Of a stretch of 64,000 nucleotides of DNA, positions 1-15,700 are shown piece by piece; position 1 is the first letter of the stretch; the number at the start of each line of letters is the position of its first letter. The stretch lies in contig JAREIK010002419.1 of NCBI GenBank assembly GCA_029783825.1, positions 391,979 to 455,978 on the forward strand. Direction: 5' to 3'. Under the pieces are notes generated by a model. The model saw only the letters and a list, made by a program, of their open reading frames with translations. It did not search any database and was not told the DNA's origin. This stretch comes from Sapria himalayana. Its lineage: Eukaryota > Streptophyta > Magnoliopsida > Malpighiales > Rafflesiaceae. A program made the position numbers and the translations under genes.

Positions 1-1167
1 CTATCTATCTTTCTTTCTATCATTCTATCTATATATATGTTTATTAATCTATCTATAAATCTATCTACCTATCTTTATATCAATCTATCTATCAAACTAT
101 CTATATATCTATCTACCTGACTATATGTTTGCCTGTCTCTCTATTTGTTTGTCTGTTTGTCTATTTGTATGTATGTATTTATGTGTGTCTATCTATCTGC
201 CTACCTACCTTAGTATCTTCCAATCTGAATATCTATCTATTTGTCTATCTTTATGTCTATCTATCTATGTGTATGTCTGTATGAAAAACTATCTTTTTTC
301 TATCAATCTATCTATCTATATATCTGTCTATCTGTCAATTTTTCTAGCTGTCTATCTGGTATCTACCTATTTGTCTTTTTGTCTATCTATCTATTTGTCT
401 ATCTATCTATCTATCTGTCTATCTATCTATCTAACAATCTATCTATCTATCTATATATTTTTCTATCTATTTGTCTATCTATTTTTCTATCTATCTGTAT
501 GTCTGTATGTGTATATATTTATCTATCTATCTATCTAATTATCCTTTTATCTATCTGTTATCTAATTGTCTATCTATTTTTCTATCTATCAATCTATCTC
601 TTTATCCATCTGTTTATCTGTCTGTCTATCTATCTATCTATCTATCTAATATCTATCTATCAATATTTATATCCATATGTGTATCTTTCTGGCTATCTAT
701 TATTTATCTATCTATCTGTTTGTCTATTTATCTGTCTGTCTATTAGTCTATCTATATGTCTATCTATATGTTTATATATTTGTCAATCTATCTTTATTTC
801 TATAAATCTATCTATATAACAATCTATCTGTTTATCTATCTATCTTTCTATTAGTCTATTTATCTATCTATATATCAATCTATCTATCTATCTATTTTTC
901 TATCTTTTTGTCTATCTATCTATCTAATAATCTATCAATCTATCTATCTATCAATCTATCTATCAATTTATCTATCAATCTAAATATATTTTGTCTATCA
1001 ATATGTCTATCAATCTATTCATCAATATTTTTATCTATCTATCTATCTACTTATTTGTCTATATATTAATCTATTTATTTTTCTATCTATCTATCTGCCT
1101 ATTTATTTGTCTCTCTATTTGTCTATCTATCATCTATCTATCTATTTATCTATCTGCCTATATATAA

Positions 1168-1240
<73 letters not shown>

Positions 1241-4069
1241 AATCAATATATATATATATATATATCTATCTATCTATTTATTAGTCTATCAATATGTCTA
1301 AATATTTGTCATTATACCTTTTTATCTGTCTATCTATCTATCTTTTTATTTGTCTAATAATTTGTTTATCTATCTCTATATCTATATATCTATATATTTT
1401 TTATCTATCGTTCTATCTATGATTCTATCTAGCAAACTATTTTTCTATATACCTTTCAGAAATTCTACCTGTCTATCTATTTATCTATCTGTATATTTAT
1501 TTGTATATTTGTTTATCTATCTATCCATTTATATGTCTATCTATCCATCAATCTTTATGTCTTTCTATCTATCCATCAATCTTTATGTCTATCTATTTAT
1601 CTAACTATCTATTTGTCTATCTATCATTCTATCTATCTAACTATTTATCTATTTGTATGTCTATATATCTATATATTTGTCTATTTATCTATCTAATTCT
1701 CTATCTTTCTGTTAATCTATCAATATATATATATTTGTATATTTATCTGTCTATCTTTCTATCTATCTATTTGTCTATCTATCCTTCTATCTATCTGTCT
1801 ATCTATCTATATATTTATATATATTTTTTGTATATCTATGTATCTATCTAATTGTCTATCAAACTATATTTTTATCTGATTCTCAATTTGTCTATCTATC
1901 AGTTTATCAATTAGTTTATGATTATGTCTTTCATTCTCTCTATCATTCTATCAAGTAATCTATATATAAATCAATCAATCAATCTAAATTTATGTCTTTC
2001 TTTATATGAATCTATCAATCTATCTATCTATCTATCGATCTCTCTCTCTCTCTCTCAATCATTCTATCTATCTATTTATTTGTCTACCAATCAATCTATC
2101 TATCTATATGTCTACCTAGTCAATCTATATGTCTATCTAACTATCAAATCTCTATCTAACTATGTATATGTCTATCAATCTATCTTTCTATCTATTTGTC
2201 TATCTACCTATCTATGCATCTATTTATCTATCTATCTGTCTGTCTGTCTATATATTTATCTATCTATCTATCTTATCTATCTATCTGTCTATCTTTCTTT
2301 CGATCTGTCTTTATATCTATCTATTTAACTATCTATCCATATGTCTATATATCTATTTATCATTCTGTGTATCTAAATGTCTAACTTTCTGTCAATGTAT
2401 CTCTATATATATTTATCTATATTTTTGTATATCTAACTGTCTATCATTCTATTAAGATATCTATCTATAAATCTATTTTTATAATATTCTATATATTTAT
2501 CGATCTATCTATATGACTATATATATATATATGTATATATCTGTCTATCTGTCTATCTGTATATCTGTCTATCTATGTGTCTATCTATCATTCTATCTAT
2601 ATATATGTAAATCAATCTGTCTATCAATCTATATATGAATCTATCTTTAAATATATCTCTCAATCTGTCTATCATTCATTCTTTTAATCTAATTATTAAT
2701 CTGTTCATCTTTCTATTTATCTTTCTATCTCTCTATTTGTCTAAAGATTTACGTATAAGTCTGTCAATCTATGAGCTTGTCTATCTATCTTTATATTTGT
2801 CTATCAAATTGTCTATCAATCTATTTATATATGTATCTATTAGTCTATGTATTTGTCTATTTATCTCTCTATCTATCTATCTATCAAACTATATATCTCT
2901 TTATCTATATATCTATATATCTATCTGTCTGTCTATCTATCAAATTGTCTATCTGTTTATCCATATATCTATCTATCAATCGTTCTATCTATCTATCTAC
3001 CTGTCTATCTATTTATCTACCTATTTATCTATTTTTCTATCTATATGTCTATCTATCTAAGTATATATCTATTCGTCTATCTAACTATCTATTTATTTAT
3101 CTATCTATCTATCTTCTATTTATCAATTTATCAAATATTCTATCTATCAATCTCATTATCTATATATCTGTGAATATCTATCTATCTATCTGACTACAAT
3201 CTATCAGTGTATCATTATGTCTATCAATGTATCTTTCAATTTATCTATCAATCTATTTATCAATCTATCTATTAATCTATCTATCAATCTAAATGTAATT
3301 TGTTTATCTTTCTATCTTTCTATATATCTATTTATATATAATTAAATTTGACTAATGATATGTCTATTAATCTATCTATATACTATCTATCTATCTGTCT
3401 ATCTATCAATCAAATTGTCTACAAATTTATCGATATATCTATCTATCTAATTGTTTATCTATCTATTTGTCTCTATATCTATCATCTATTTATCATCTAT
3501 CTATCTATTAGTCTATCTAATTACCTATCTATCCATCTGTCTATCTATCTATCTATCTGTCCAACTATTTGTGTATCTATCAGTCTATCTATTTATTTAT
3601 CTATCTCTCTAACAATCAATCTATCTATCTAAACATATATATGTCTATGAATCAATCAATCTATCTATCTATTTATCTATCTGTTTGACTATCTATTTAT
3701 CTATCAATATGTCTCTCTATTTGTATGTTTATTTGTCTGTCTATCTATCTATCAAATTATTATTCGGTCTATGTATTTGTCTAACTATATGTCAATCTAT
3801 TTGTTTTTTTATCTATCTATCTATATGTCTAAATATATATAAATATCTATTTGTCCATCTTTCTATATATCCAAATATATATATCTATATGTCTATTTAT
3901 ATGTTTATCTATCTGTCTATCTATATTTCTAGAAAACTATCTACATATATGCCTATCTATCTATATTTCTTTCAATATGTTTATCAATCTGTTAATTAAT
4001 CTATCTATCAATATGTTTATCAATCTGTCTATCTAACTATCTATTTGTCTGTCTATCTATCTATCTATT

Positions 4070-4104
<35 letters not shown>

Positions 4105-5116
4105 GTCTATCTGTCTGTCTATCCATATGTCTATATGTCTATCTAAATTTATATCTATCTATCAGTCTATCTGTACATCTGTCTATCTATTTTTCTATAT
4201 ATATATAAATATCTATTATTTTGTATGTCTATCAATTATTCTATCTATCTATATATCTTTCTGTCTATCTATCTATTTATCATTCTATCTGTCTATCTAT
4301 TTATTTACAAGTTTTTATATCTGTCAATCTATCTATCTGTCAATCTATCTATCAGCCTTTCTATCTGTCAATATATATATCTATTTATCTATCTATCTAT
4401 TGAACTATTTGTCTAACTATCTTTCTATCTATTTGTATATTTATTAGTATTTCTTTCTAACTATAGATCTATTTATATTTTTGTCTTTTTATCTATATAT
4501 ATATATATCTATCTATTTGTCTGCCTGTCTGTCTACCTATCTCTCTATTTTTCTTTCAATTTATCTATCTATATATCTATTTATCTATATTTCTATCTAT
4601 CTATTATATGTTTATCTATCTATCAATCTATCTAACTATTTATCTAATAATATATCTTTCTATCTATCAAGCTTTCTAACTATTTCTCTAATAAATTATA
4701 TATTTATTTATTTAACTATCTGTATATCTATCTATCCATCCATTTATTTATCAATATATCTGTCTATCAATCTGTCTATCTATTTTTCTATCAATCTACC
4801 TATCAATCAATCTATCAATTTATTTATCAATCTGTCTATCAATATTTTTATCAATCTGCTAATTAATGTGTCTATCAATATATCTATCATTCAAATTATC
4901 AATCAATATAACTATGATCTATATATCACTAAATCTAATTGTTTATCTATCTGTCTATTTGTTTATCTATATATCAATCTATCTATTTATCTATCTATCT
5001 ATCTATTTATCTATCTATCTATGTATGTATTTGTCTATCTATTTGTATGTCTATCTCTTTGTCTATCTATCTGTCATTCTTTATATATATATATATCAGT
5101 CTATCTTTCTTTCTAG
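1..5116 (+). repeat. Degenerate CTAT tetranucleotide satellite, block 1
   Basis: About 5.1 kb of imperfect CTAT repeats in which CTAT is mixed with CTGT, CAAT, CTTT and TTAT variants. It begins before the window. No unique sequence longer than a few tens of bases lies inside. The long open frames here (Leu-Ser-Ile-Tyr periodic peptides) follow from the repeat: CTATCTATCTAT reads as CTA TCT ATC TAT in every frame and contains no stop codon, so they are not evidence of genes. GATA/CTAT satellites are known in eukaryotic heterochromatin and on some sex chromosomes; nothing here decides chromosome location. Confidence 0.95.
1176..1262. repeat. Compound (TA)n(TG)n(TA)n microsatellite inside the satellite
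   Basis: An alternating TA run passes directly into a TG run of about 18 units, then a short CAATCAA spacer, then another TA run. Both edges return to CTAT repeat. Similar compound TA/CA tracts recur in the GATA-oriented block. Confidence 0.9.
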
Positions 5117-5972
5117 ATATATAGATAGTTAGTTAGATAGATACACAAATATAAACAGATAGATAGATATATAGATAGGACAGAGAGATAGACAGATAGA
5201 TTGATAGAAAGATAGATAAATAGAAAGATAGTTAGATAGATAGATAGACAAATAAATATACACATTTATAGATAGATCGATAGATAGATAACTAGACAGA
5301 TTAATACATAGATATATAAATATATATATAGATAAATAGATAGACATACAAAAGTTAGATATCTAGATAGATAGATAGAAAGTTATATAGATAGATACAT
5401 AGATAGACACATAGATATACAAATGGATAGACATAATGATAGATAGATATATATAGAGAAAGATTGATTGATAGACAGAAATATAGATAGATAGATAGAC
5501 GGATAGATAGATGGATAGAAAGATTGATAGATATATAGATAGATAGACATTTAGATAGATATATATATATATAAATTTTCAGATAGATAAATAGATAGGT
5601 AGAGAGATAGACAAATAGATGGAAAGATAGATAATAAGATTGATAGACATATTGATAGACAAGATGAAAAATAGATTGATAGTTAGATTTATAAATATAT
5701 TGATAAATAGATTGATATACATATTGATAGAAAATTGATAGACAGATAGATAGATAGAAACACAAATAGAGAGACAGATAAACATAAAGATAGACAACTA
5801 GACAGATAGACACAAAGATAGACAATAAAATAGAAAGACAATTAGATAGACATATATAGAAACATAAATATAGATAAATATGATGACTGGTAGGCAGACA
5901 AATAGACTGATAGATAGATAGATAGATAAACCGAGAGTTTGAAAGACAAACAAATAGATAGATAAATAGATA

Positions 5973-5973
<1 letters not shown>

Positions 5974-6009
<36 letters not shown>

Positions 6010-6028
6010 ACACACACACACACACATA
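5974..6028. repeat. Compound (TA)n(CA)n microsatellite
   Basis: A run of TA dinucleotides leads through AAACA into a CA run. It is embedded in GATA satellite and matches the compound tracts at 8428-8472 and 8512-8546. Confidence 0.85.
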
Positions 6029-7486
6029 AAGATTGATAGACAAATATATAGGACAGATAAATAGATTGATTTTTTGATTGATTGTTTGATAGATTGATTG
6101 ATAGATTGATAATCAGATAGATAGTCATATACAAAGATAGAAAGATAGATAGATAGATAGATAGTCAAATAGATACATTTATAGACAGATTAATAGACAA
6201 TATAATAGACAAATTAATAGATAGGTTGATAGACTAATAGTTACACATATAGATACCCATAAAGTTAGATAGATAGGTAGATAGATAGATAAATAGACAG
6301 ATAGAGGGATATATAGATAGATGATAGATAGATATATAGCCAAATAGATAGATAGTTAGATAATCTGACAGATAGATAAAAAGATAGATAAAATGATAGA
6401 TAGATAGGCTTATACAAAGAATGATAGATAAATAAATAGATAGGCAGGTAGATAGACAGATTGATTGATAGAAATATAGATAAATAAACAAATAGTTAAA
6501 TATATAGTTAGATAGTTAGATAGTAGATAGATAGATAGACAGATAAAAAAAAGATAGATAGACAGATAGATAGTGAAATATATAGATAGATAGATATATA
6601 TACAAATATATAAAAAGATAACAGATTGATATTTATATACACAAATAAATAGATAGATTGTTAAACAAATAGATAGATAAATAGATTGATAGATATATTC
6701 ATATTGATATACAGATAGATAGATCAATCAATAGAAAATAGATTGACATATAGATAGATATATAGTGAGATAGATAGATTGATAGTTAGATTGAAAGAAA
6801 GAAAGATATATTGATAGACAAATAGATATACTTATATATAGACAAATAGAAATATAAATAAATAGATAGATAATTAGATATATATAAAAATAGTTAGACA
6901 GACAGACATAGATAGATAGATATATTTATTGATTAATTGATTGACAGATACTTAGATAAATAGATAGATAGATAAATAAACAGATAGATAAATAGATAGA
7001 TAGAAAGAAAGACAAATAGATAAAGAGATAAATAAATAGATAGGCAAATAGATAAAAAGATATATAGATAGATAGAAATTCACATTAATAGTTAGATAGT
7101 TTGACAAATATATAGACATATAGATAGACATATAGATAACTAGATTTATAGACATATAAATAGACAATTAGATTGATAAATAGATCTAAAATTAGATAGA
7201 TATATAGATATATAGTTATATAGATAGGCAGATAGATAGAAATATAGATATATATCTAGATAGGTAGATAGATAGATAGATAGATCGAAAAAGAAATAGA
7301 TAAAAAGATAAATAAACATATAGGCAAATAGATAGATAGATAAGTTGATCAATAGAAAGTCACTTAAATAGTTAGATAGTTTGACAAATATATAGACATA
7401 TAGATAGACATATAGATAATATATTTATATACATTTAGATAGATAATTAGTTCAATAAATAGATAGACAAATATACAGGTAGATAG

Positions 7487-7521
<35 letters not shown>

Positions 7522-8219
7522 GATAGACTGACATATAAGCAGACTGATAGATAGAGAGATCGATTATAAATAGATAATTAGATAAATAAATAGAAAGATT
7601 GATTGGCACATAGATAGACAGACAGATAGACGTATAGATAGATAGATAGATTTATAAAGAGATAGATAGACATATTGATAGATAGATAGATAGACAAATA
7701 GATAGATTGATAGATAGATAGACAAATAGATAGATAGAAAGATAAAGAGACACAAAGATAGACATATAGATAGATAGATAAATAACTAGTTAGACTTATA
7801 GGCATATATATAGATAGACATATAGATAGAGAAATAGACAGACATTATACAGAAAGATAGACCGACTAGTTGATAGATAGATAGATAGATAAACAAATAG
7901 GTAGGCACACAGATTGAAAGTCTAATAGAGATACAAATAGATAGGCAGCTAATCAGATAGATAGATAGATAAATTGATTGATTGATAGATAGATAGATAC
8001 ACAGATAAATAGACAAATAGATAGATAGATAGAAAATGAATAGATAGATAGATAAATAGACATATAGTTAGATAGATAGATAAATAGATAAATATACATA
8101 TAAATAAACATATTGATAGAAATTGATAGAAATTTTAATCGATAGATTGAACGACTATTTGTCAGACACATAGATAGAAATATTGATTGAAAGAAAGAAA
8201 GATAGATAGATTGATTGAT

Positions 8220-8268
<49 letters not shown>

Positions 8269-8425
8269 GAGAGATAGATAAACAAAAATATAGATATATG
8301 AATAGATAGATAGGTAGATAAATAGATAGATAGACAGATAGACAGGCATATACACAGAGAGATAAAATGATAGATTGATAGAAAGATAGAGAAATAGATA
8401 GACATAAAGATAGATAGTCAAATAG

Positions 8426-8477
<52 letters not shown>

Positions 8478-8512
8478 AGACAAAAAGGTAAGATAGACAA
8501 ACATGCAGATAG

Positions 8513-8545
<33 letters not shown>

Positions 8546-8625
8546 TATAGATAGAAAGATAGATAGATAGATTGACAGACAGATAGATAAATAGATAGAT
8601 ATATATATATATATATATATACAGA
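8220..8625. repeat. Cluster of TA and TA/CA microsatellites
   Basis: Four dinucleotide tracts lie within 400 bases: TA at about 8222-8264, TA then CA at 8428-8472, TA then CA at 8512-8546, and TA at 8599-8621. GATA satellite separates them. This is the densest dinucleotide cluster in the satellite. Confidence 0.85.
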
Positions 8626-9908
8626 TTGATAGATAGATTAATAGATAGTTTGATAGACAAATTGATTGATAGAATGATAGATAGATTGAAAGATAGAATG
8701 ATAGATAGATAGATATATTTGTAGAAAGAAATAAAAGAGATAGATTGATTGATTGATAGAAAGATAAATAAAAAGATAGATATACAAATAGACATATAGA
8801 TAAATAGACAGATAAATAGAGAGATATACTAATAGATAGACAAACACATAGATAGACAAATAGACAAATAGATTAAAAGATAGATAGATACGTAGTTAGT
8901 TAGTTAGTAAGATAGACATACAGATAGACATACAAATTGACAGATATAGAGAGAAAGAGATAGATAGATAGATAGATAGACAAGTAGATAAATATATAGG
9001 GAGATAGACAAATAAATAGATAGACAGATAAGCATAAGGATTGACAGACATATATATACAGATAGAGAGAAAGATAGATAGACATATAAACAAATAGATA
9101 GATAGATAGACAGATAGATAGACACAAAGATAGATATATAAATTCACAAATAGATAGATAGATAGATAGATAGAGAGATAGATTCACAGATAGATAGATA
9201 TATACATTGACAAATAGATAGATATAGAGATAGATTGATAGTTAGATAGAAAGATAGATATTTAGATAAATAGATAGATAGAGAAATAGATAGACAGATA
9301 GATAGAAAGATAGATTGACAAATAAATAAATAGATAAATTGACACATAGATAGATAGATATATAGATAGATAGATAGACATATAGACAGATAGATAGAAA
9401 AACTGATATTCATATAGATAGATAGATAGACAGATACCTAGAAATATTGATAGTTAGATAGATAGATAGACAGACAGACATATAGATAGATAGATAGATA
9501 GACAAATAAATGATAGATACAATGATAGATAGTTTTAAAGATAGATTGATAGATAATTAGATAGATAGATTGACAACTAGATTGATAGATAGTTATATAA
9601 ACATAAAGATAGGTAGGTTGATAGATAGGCAGATAAATAAATTGATAGATAAATAGTTAGTTAGAGAAATAGGTAGATAGATAGTTAGAAAGATTGATAG
9701 ATAGATAGATAGACAAATAGATACATAGTTAGATACACATATATAAATATAGATAGATAGATATATATACAAATAGGTTTATAGTTATTCAAATATCTTT
9801 ATAGATAGATAGATAAAAAGATAAAGAGATAGAAAGATAGATAGACAGATAGATAGATATATCAATAAATAGATAGATAGTCAAAAAATAGAAAAATATA
9901 TATACACA

Positions 9909-9939
<31 letters not shown>

Positions 9940-11419
9940 TATAGATTGAAAGACATACAGATAGATAGATAGATAAAAAATATATAGATAGAAAGATAAA
10001 TAGATAAATAAACAGATCGATAGATTGATTGATAGATAGATAGATAGATTGACATATATTTTGACAAATAGAGAGATAGATAAAAAGATAGATAGAAAGA
10101 CATATAAAAAGATAGTTAGATAGATCGATAGATAGAGAGAAAGATTGGCAAATAGATTTTTGATTGATAAATAGATAGATTGAAATATAGATAGATAACT
10201 AGATAGATAGATAGATAGATAGATAGATATATAGAAAGATAGAAAAACATATTGATACACAGATAAATAGATAGATAGGCTGATAGATAGATAGACAAAT
10301 AGATAGACAAATAGATTGCCAGATAGATAGACACTTAAATAGACACATAGATAGACAGATTGACATATATTCATATAAATTGATAGACATGTAGAGATAT
10401 AGATAGTTTGATAGATAGATTGACAGATAGATAAATAGATAGATAGATAGTTAGAGATATTGATAGATAGTTAGAGATATTGGTAGATAGATAGAAAGAA
10501 AGATAGACATATGATAGCCAGATAGATATATAGATACATAGATAGATAGATAGATAGATACATAGATAGATACATTGATAGCTTGATAGAAAGATAGACA
10601 GATATATAGACATATAGAAAGATAATTAAATACACAAATTAATAAATAGATAAATTGATAGATATATAGACAGATAGATAGACAGATTGAATGTCACATA
10701 GATAGACAGATAAATTGATCAATAGATAGACATATATATACAAAATCAGATAGATTGATAGAAAGATAAATAGACTACTGATTGATAGATCGAAAGTTAG
10801 ACAAAACTTATAGATAGATATATATATATATATATATTGATTGAAAAATTCACAATAGATAGACATATAGATAGACATCTATATAGATAGATAGATAGAT
10901 ATAAAAATAAATACATAGACAATTAGAGAGATGGACAAATAAATAGATAGAAAGAGAAGATAAAAGATGGATTGATAGAAAGATATATAGACAGATAGAT
11001 AAATAGATAGATAGATAGATTGATTGATTAATATATAGACATATAGATATATAGATACATTCATAGATACATAGATAGATAAGCAGATAGCTACATAGAT
11101 AGGCAATTAGAAAGATAAACATATATATAGACATATAGAAAGATAGTTAAATAAATAAATAGATATATAGATAAATATATAATTAAATATATAGATATAA
11201 AGACAGATAGATAGAATGACAGATAAATAGATAGATAGGCAGATTTATCAAAATAAAGACATATAGATAATATAGATAGAATGATAGAAAGATAGATAGA
11301 AATATAGATTGATATATCGATTAATAGACAAATAGATAAACTGATATACAGATAGATAGATCTATAGATAAATAGATTGATTGATTGACAGAAAGATTAA
11401 CAAATAGATAGACAGATAG

Positions 11420-11458
<39 letters not shown>

Positions 11459-12694
11459 AATACATATATGAAAATTAGATAGATAGATAATATATATATA
11501 TATATAGATAGATATGATTGATAGCAAAGATAGATAGATAGATAGATAGACAGATATATAGTTAGATCGATGACAACTAGTTACACAGATACATAGATAT
11601 ATATATATAAATAGATAGTTAGTTAGTTAGATAGAAATATAGACAGATAGATAAATAGATAGATGGACAAATATATATATATATATATAGACAGATAGAT
11701 AGACAAATAGATAGACATATAAATATACAAATAGAGATACAAATAGACCAAAAAAGAGAGACAAACAAATAAATAGATAGACAAACAGACTGATAGACAT
11801 ATAGAAAGATAGAGAGAAATAAAGATTGATAAACTGATATATATATATATATATATAGACAAATAGATAGATAGTTTGATAGATTGATAGATAATCTGAT
11901 AGATTGATAGTTAAATAGATAGATATATATATATATATACACATACAGTTACAAGATTAATAGATAGATAGATAGATTGATTGATTGATTGATTGAAAGA
12001 TAGATAGACTGGAAGATACATAGATAGATATATATATATATATATAGACAGACAAATAGATAGACAGATAGACAAACATATAGATAGATAGATAGGTCGA
12101 TCGATCGATAGATAGATAGCTAGATATGTAGATAGATAAATAGATAGACATACAAATATATAGATAGATAGTTAAATAGATAGATATATAGATTGATATA
12201 TAGATAAACAGATAGATAGATACTAATATAGAAAGATAGATAGACATAGATAATCAACTTTAAAGACTTATACATAGACAAATAGATGAATAGTTAGATA
12301 GAAAGACACATAGACAAATTAATATATAGATAGATAGATACCTAAACACATAGATTCAAAAATAGATAGACAAATAAATAGACAAAAAGATAGAGAGATA
12401 TATACACAGATATATAGGCGGATATATAGATAAATAGATACACTGATAGATTAATATATATATTATCAATTAAATAGAAAGATAGATAAATAGATACATA
12501 AACATATCGATAGATAGATAGTCAAAATAATAGACAGATAGATAAACAACTAGATAGATTGATAAATAGACAAATAGATAAATAGATAGATAGTTAGTTA
12601 GATAGATAGATTGATAGATAGAAAGAGAGATATATAGATAGATAGATAGACAAATGGATTAATAGATAGATTGATATATTGATAGATAGATAGT

Positions 12695-12773
12695 TAACTA
12701 ATCCCTCACAAATTAGCTAGTGATTATTTCTCTAGGTAAATTTCTATTGCTAAATAGACATTTTCTTATAGTG
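12695..12773 (-). mobile_element. CACTA terminal remnant inside the satellite
   Basis: This 79-base non-satellite island ends in TTTTCTTATAGTG (12761-12773), an inverted CACTA-type terminus one base different from TTTTCTTGTAGTG at 37746-37758. The preceding bases also align with 37680-37745: a 'TTAGCTAGTGATT' core, then 'CTAG.TAAA.TTTCT', then 'GCTAAAT'. GATA satellite resumes right after the terminal G. I read it as the last ~80 bases of a CACTA element of the same family as element A, the rest having been lost or replaced by satellite. Confidence 0.75.
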
Positions 12774-15700
12774 ATTGATATACAGATAGATATACAAATA
12801 TACAAATAAATAGATAGACATATAGACAAATAGACAAATAGAAAAATAGATAGATAGAAAGATAAATAGATAGATAGATAATTAGATAAATATAAAGATA
12901 GATAGTTAAAATAGTAGATAAATAAATAGATAAATAGATTGAATGATAGAATGATAAAATTATAGAATGATAGACATATAAATGGATAAACATATTGACA
13001 AATAGATAGAAAGATAGATAGTTAGATGGATAGATAAATTGTAAGATAGTAAGATAAATAGATAGAAAGATAGACAAATAGAAAGATAGATATATAAATA
13101 GACAAATTAACAGAAGGAAAGATAGACAAATTGATAAATACATATACAGATGAATAGGTAGACAAATAAACAGATAGATTTAGATAGAAAGAAAGATAGA
13201 TAGATTATTAGATAGATTGATAGATAAATAGATAAATAGATAGACAAATATACAAATAGATAGATAGATCGATAGACAAATAGATAGATAGATAAATAAA
13301 TAGATAGACAAATAGATAGATAGATAGATATACATATAGATAGAGAAAGAGATAAAGAGTTTTATAGATAGATAAATAGATATATAGATTGACAGATAGA
13401 TCAATAGAAAAATTGATAGATAGATTGATATGTAGTTTAATAAATTGATATAGATAGATAGATAGATAGAGTGATAGATAGATAGATAGAATGAAAGATA
13501 GATAGACAGATAGACGGATAGATAGATAAATAGATAGACATATAGATAGTTCAACATATAGATAGATAGATTGATTAATAGATTGATAAATAGATAGATA
13601 GACAGACAGATAGACTGATACACAAAAATACAGATATATAGATATATAAATAAATAGATAGAAAGATATATAGATAGATAGATAGATATATAGACATGTA
13701 GACAGACAGCTGGATAGATAGATATAAAGTTATAAATATATATAGATTGAATAATATAGAGATAAATAGATAAATAAATAGATAGGGAGAGAAGCAGATA
13801 GGCAGATAGAAAGATGGGTAGATATTCTGATAGGTATATATGAAGATAGGTATATATGCAAAAAGACTCATAGATAGATAGTAAGATTGGTAGATAGATA
13901 GATAGACAAATAGAGAGAAATAGATTGAAAGAATGATAGATAGTTAGTTAGAAAACATATAGATAGATAGACAGATAAATAGATAGAAGATAGATAGACA
14001 AACATAAAGATAGAAAGAAAAATAAAAAATAGATAGAAAGATTGATAGACAAATAGATAATTAGATAAAGATTTAGAAAGTCAAAAAGATAGATAGATAG
14101 ATAGACAAAAAGATATTTATATAGATAGATAGATAATTAGATAGATAGATAAATATATTGATAGATAAAAAACTAGATAAATCATCATATAGATAGTTAG
14201 ATAGATAGACAAATAGATAGATAGATGGATAGATAAGTAGATAATAATGTAGGTAGATATATATATATATATATATAGATAAATATACAAATAGATAGAT
14301 ACAAAGATATATAATTATATTGATAAATAAATAGATAGATACAGAGATAGATAATTAGATAGATAGATTTAGAGGTAGATATATATATATATATATATAT
14401 ATATGATAGATAGGTAGATCAAGAGATAGAACGATAGAGAGAAAGATAGATAGAAAGATAGATAGGCATAAAGATAAATTGACAGATAAATTTTATAGAT
14501 AGATATACAAAAAAAACTAGAAAGATAGATGGAAATATAGATAGATAGATAGACTGATAGATAGATATATAGACATATAGATAGATAGATATACAAAAAA
14601 ATAGATAGAGATATAGACAAACATATAGATTAGTAGATAGAAGTATAGATAGATAGATAAATAGATAGATAGATAGATAGACAAACAAATAGATATATAG
14701 ATTGACAGGTAGATAGATAATTACAGAGACAAAAAGATATATAGATATTTAGATAGATAGATAGATAATCAAATTAATAGATTGACATATATTTATATAG
14801 ATAGATAGATAGATAGAAAGATAGATAGATAGTTAGAATGATTGTGAGATAGATAGATTGAGAGATAGATAGACAGAAAGATAGATAGACAGAGAGATAG
14901 ATAGACAGATAGACATATATTTAGATAGATAGATAGATACACAAATAGATAGATAGATAGACAAATATATAGACAGACAGACAAATAGATAGCCACATAA
15001 ATATATAGATAGATAGATGGATAAATAAATAAATATACAAATAGATATATAGATGGATAGATAGATAGATAGCTAGACAGATAAATGGATGGATGGATAG
15101 ACAGACAGACAGATAGATAGATAGATAGATAAATATACAGACAGACAGATAGATAAATAGATAGATACATAAAAATATTGAAATATATATAGATACATAA
15201 ATAGATTGATATTTTGATAGATATATAGATAGACAGTTAGAGAGATCGATAGATAGACAAATAGATAGATAGTTAGATAGATAGATAGATAGATAGCGAG
15301 ATAGATTGATAAAGATATAAATAGATAGTTAGATAAATATATAGACAAATAGATAAATAGACAGATTGTCAAATATACTAATTGAGAGATAGATAGATAG
15401 ATAGATAGACAGATAGATAGACAGATAGAAAGATAGACACATACATAGATAGACAAATAGAAAGTTAGAAGGATAGAAAGATAGACAGGAAGACAATAAA
15501 CAAATAGAAAGATAGATAGATAAATAGATAGAGTGATAGATTGATAGATATATAGATATCTATATAGACAGATAGATAGAAAGACAAATCAACATTAGAT
15601 ATATTGATAGTTTGATAAATAGGTTGATAGATAGTTAGATAGATAGAAATAAATAGATAGATAGATAGATAGACATATAGATAGACATAGAAATAGATAG

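Larger units (their letters stand above)
5117..12694 (-). repeat. Degenerate GATA satellite, block 2 (inverted relative to block 1)
   Basis: The same satellite as block 1 but with the CTAT strand on the minus strand. The switch is abrupt, near 5116 (...TTTCTTTCTAG then ATATATAGATAG...). Variant units GACA, GATT, GAAA and AATA are interspersed, and some form local runs, such as GATT near 11975-11996. The longest frame, 259 codons at 5355-6134 on the minus strand, is another Leu-Ser-Ile-Tyr repeat reading and not a gene. Confidence 0.95.

Noticed and set aside
5355..6134. 259-codon minus-strand frame and dozens of similar LSIY-rich frames in 1-19 kb, 46.5-48.9 kb and 62.9-64 kb
   Set aside because: They are readings of a CTAT repeat that lacks stop codons. 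Neighbouring frames on the same strand are equally open, and there is no non-repeat domain.
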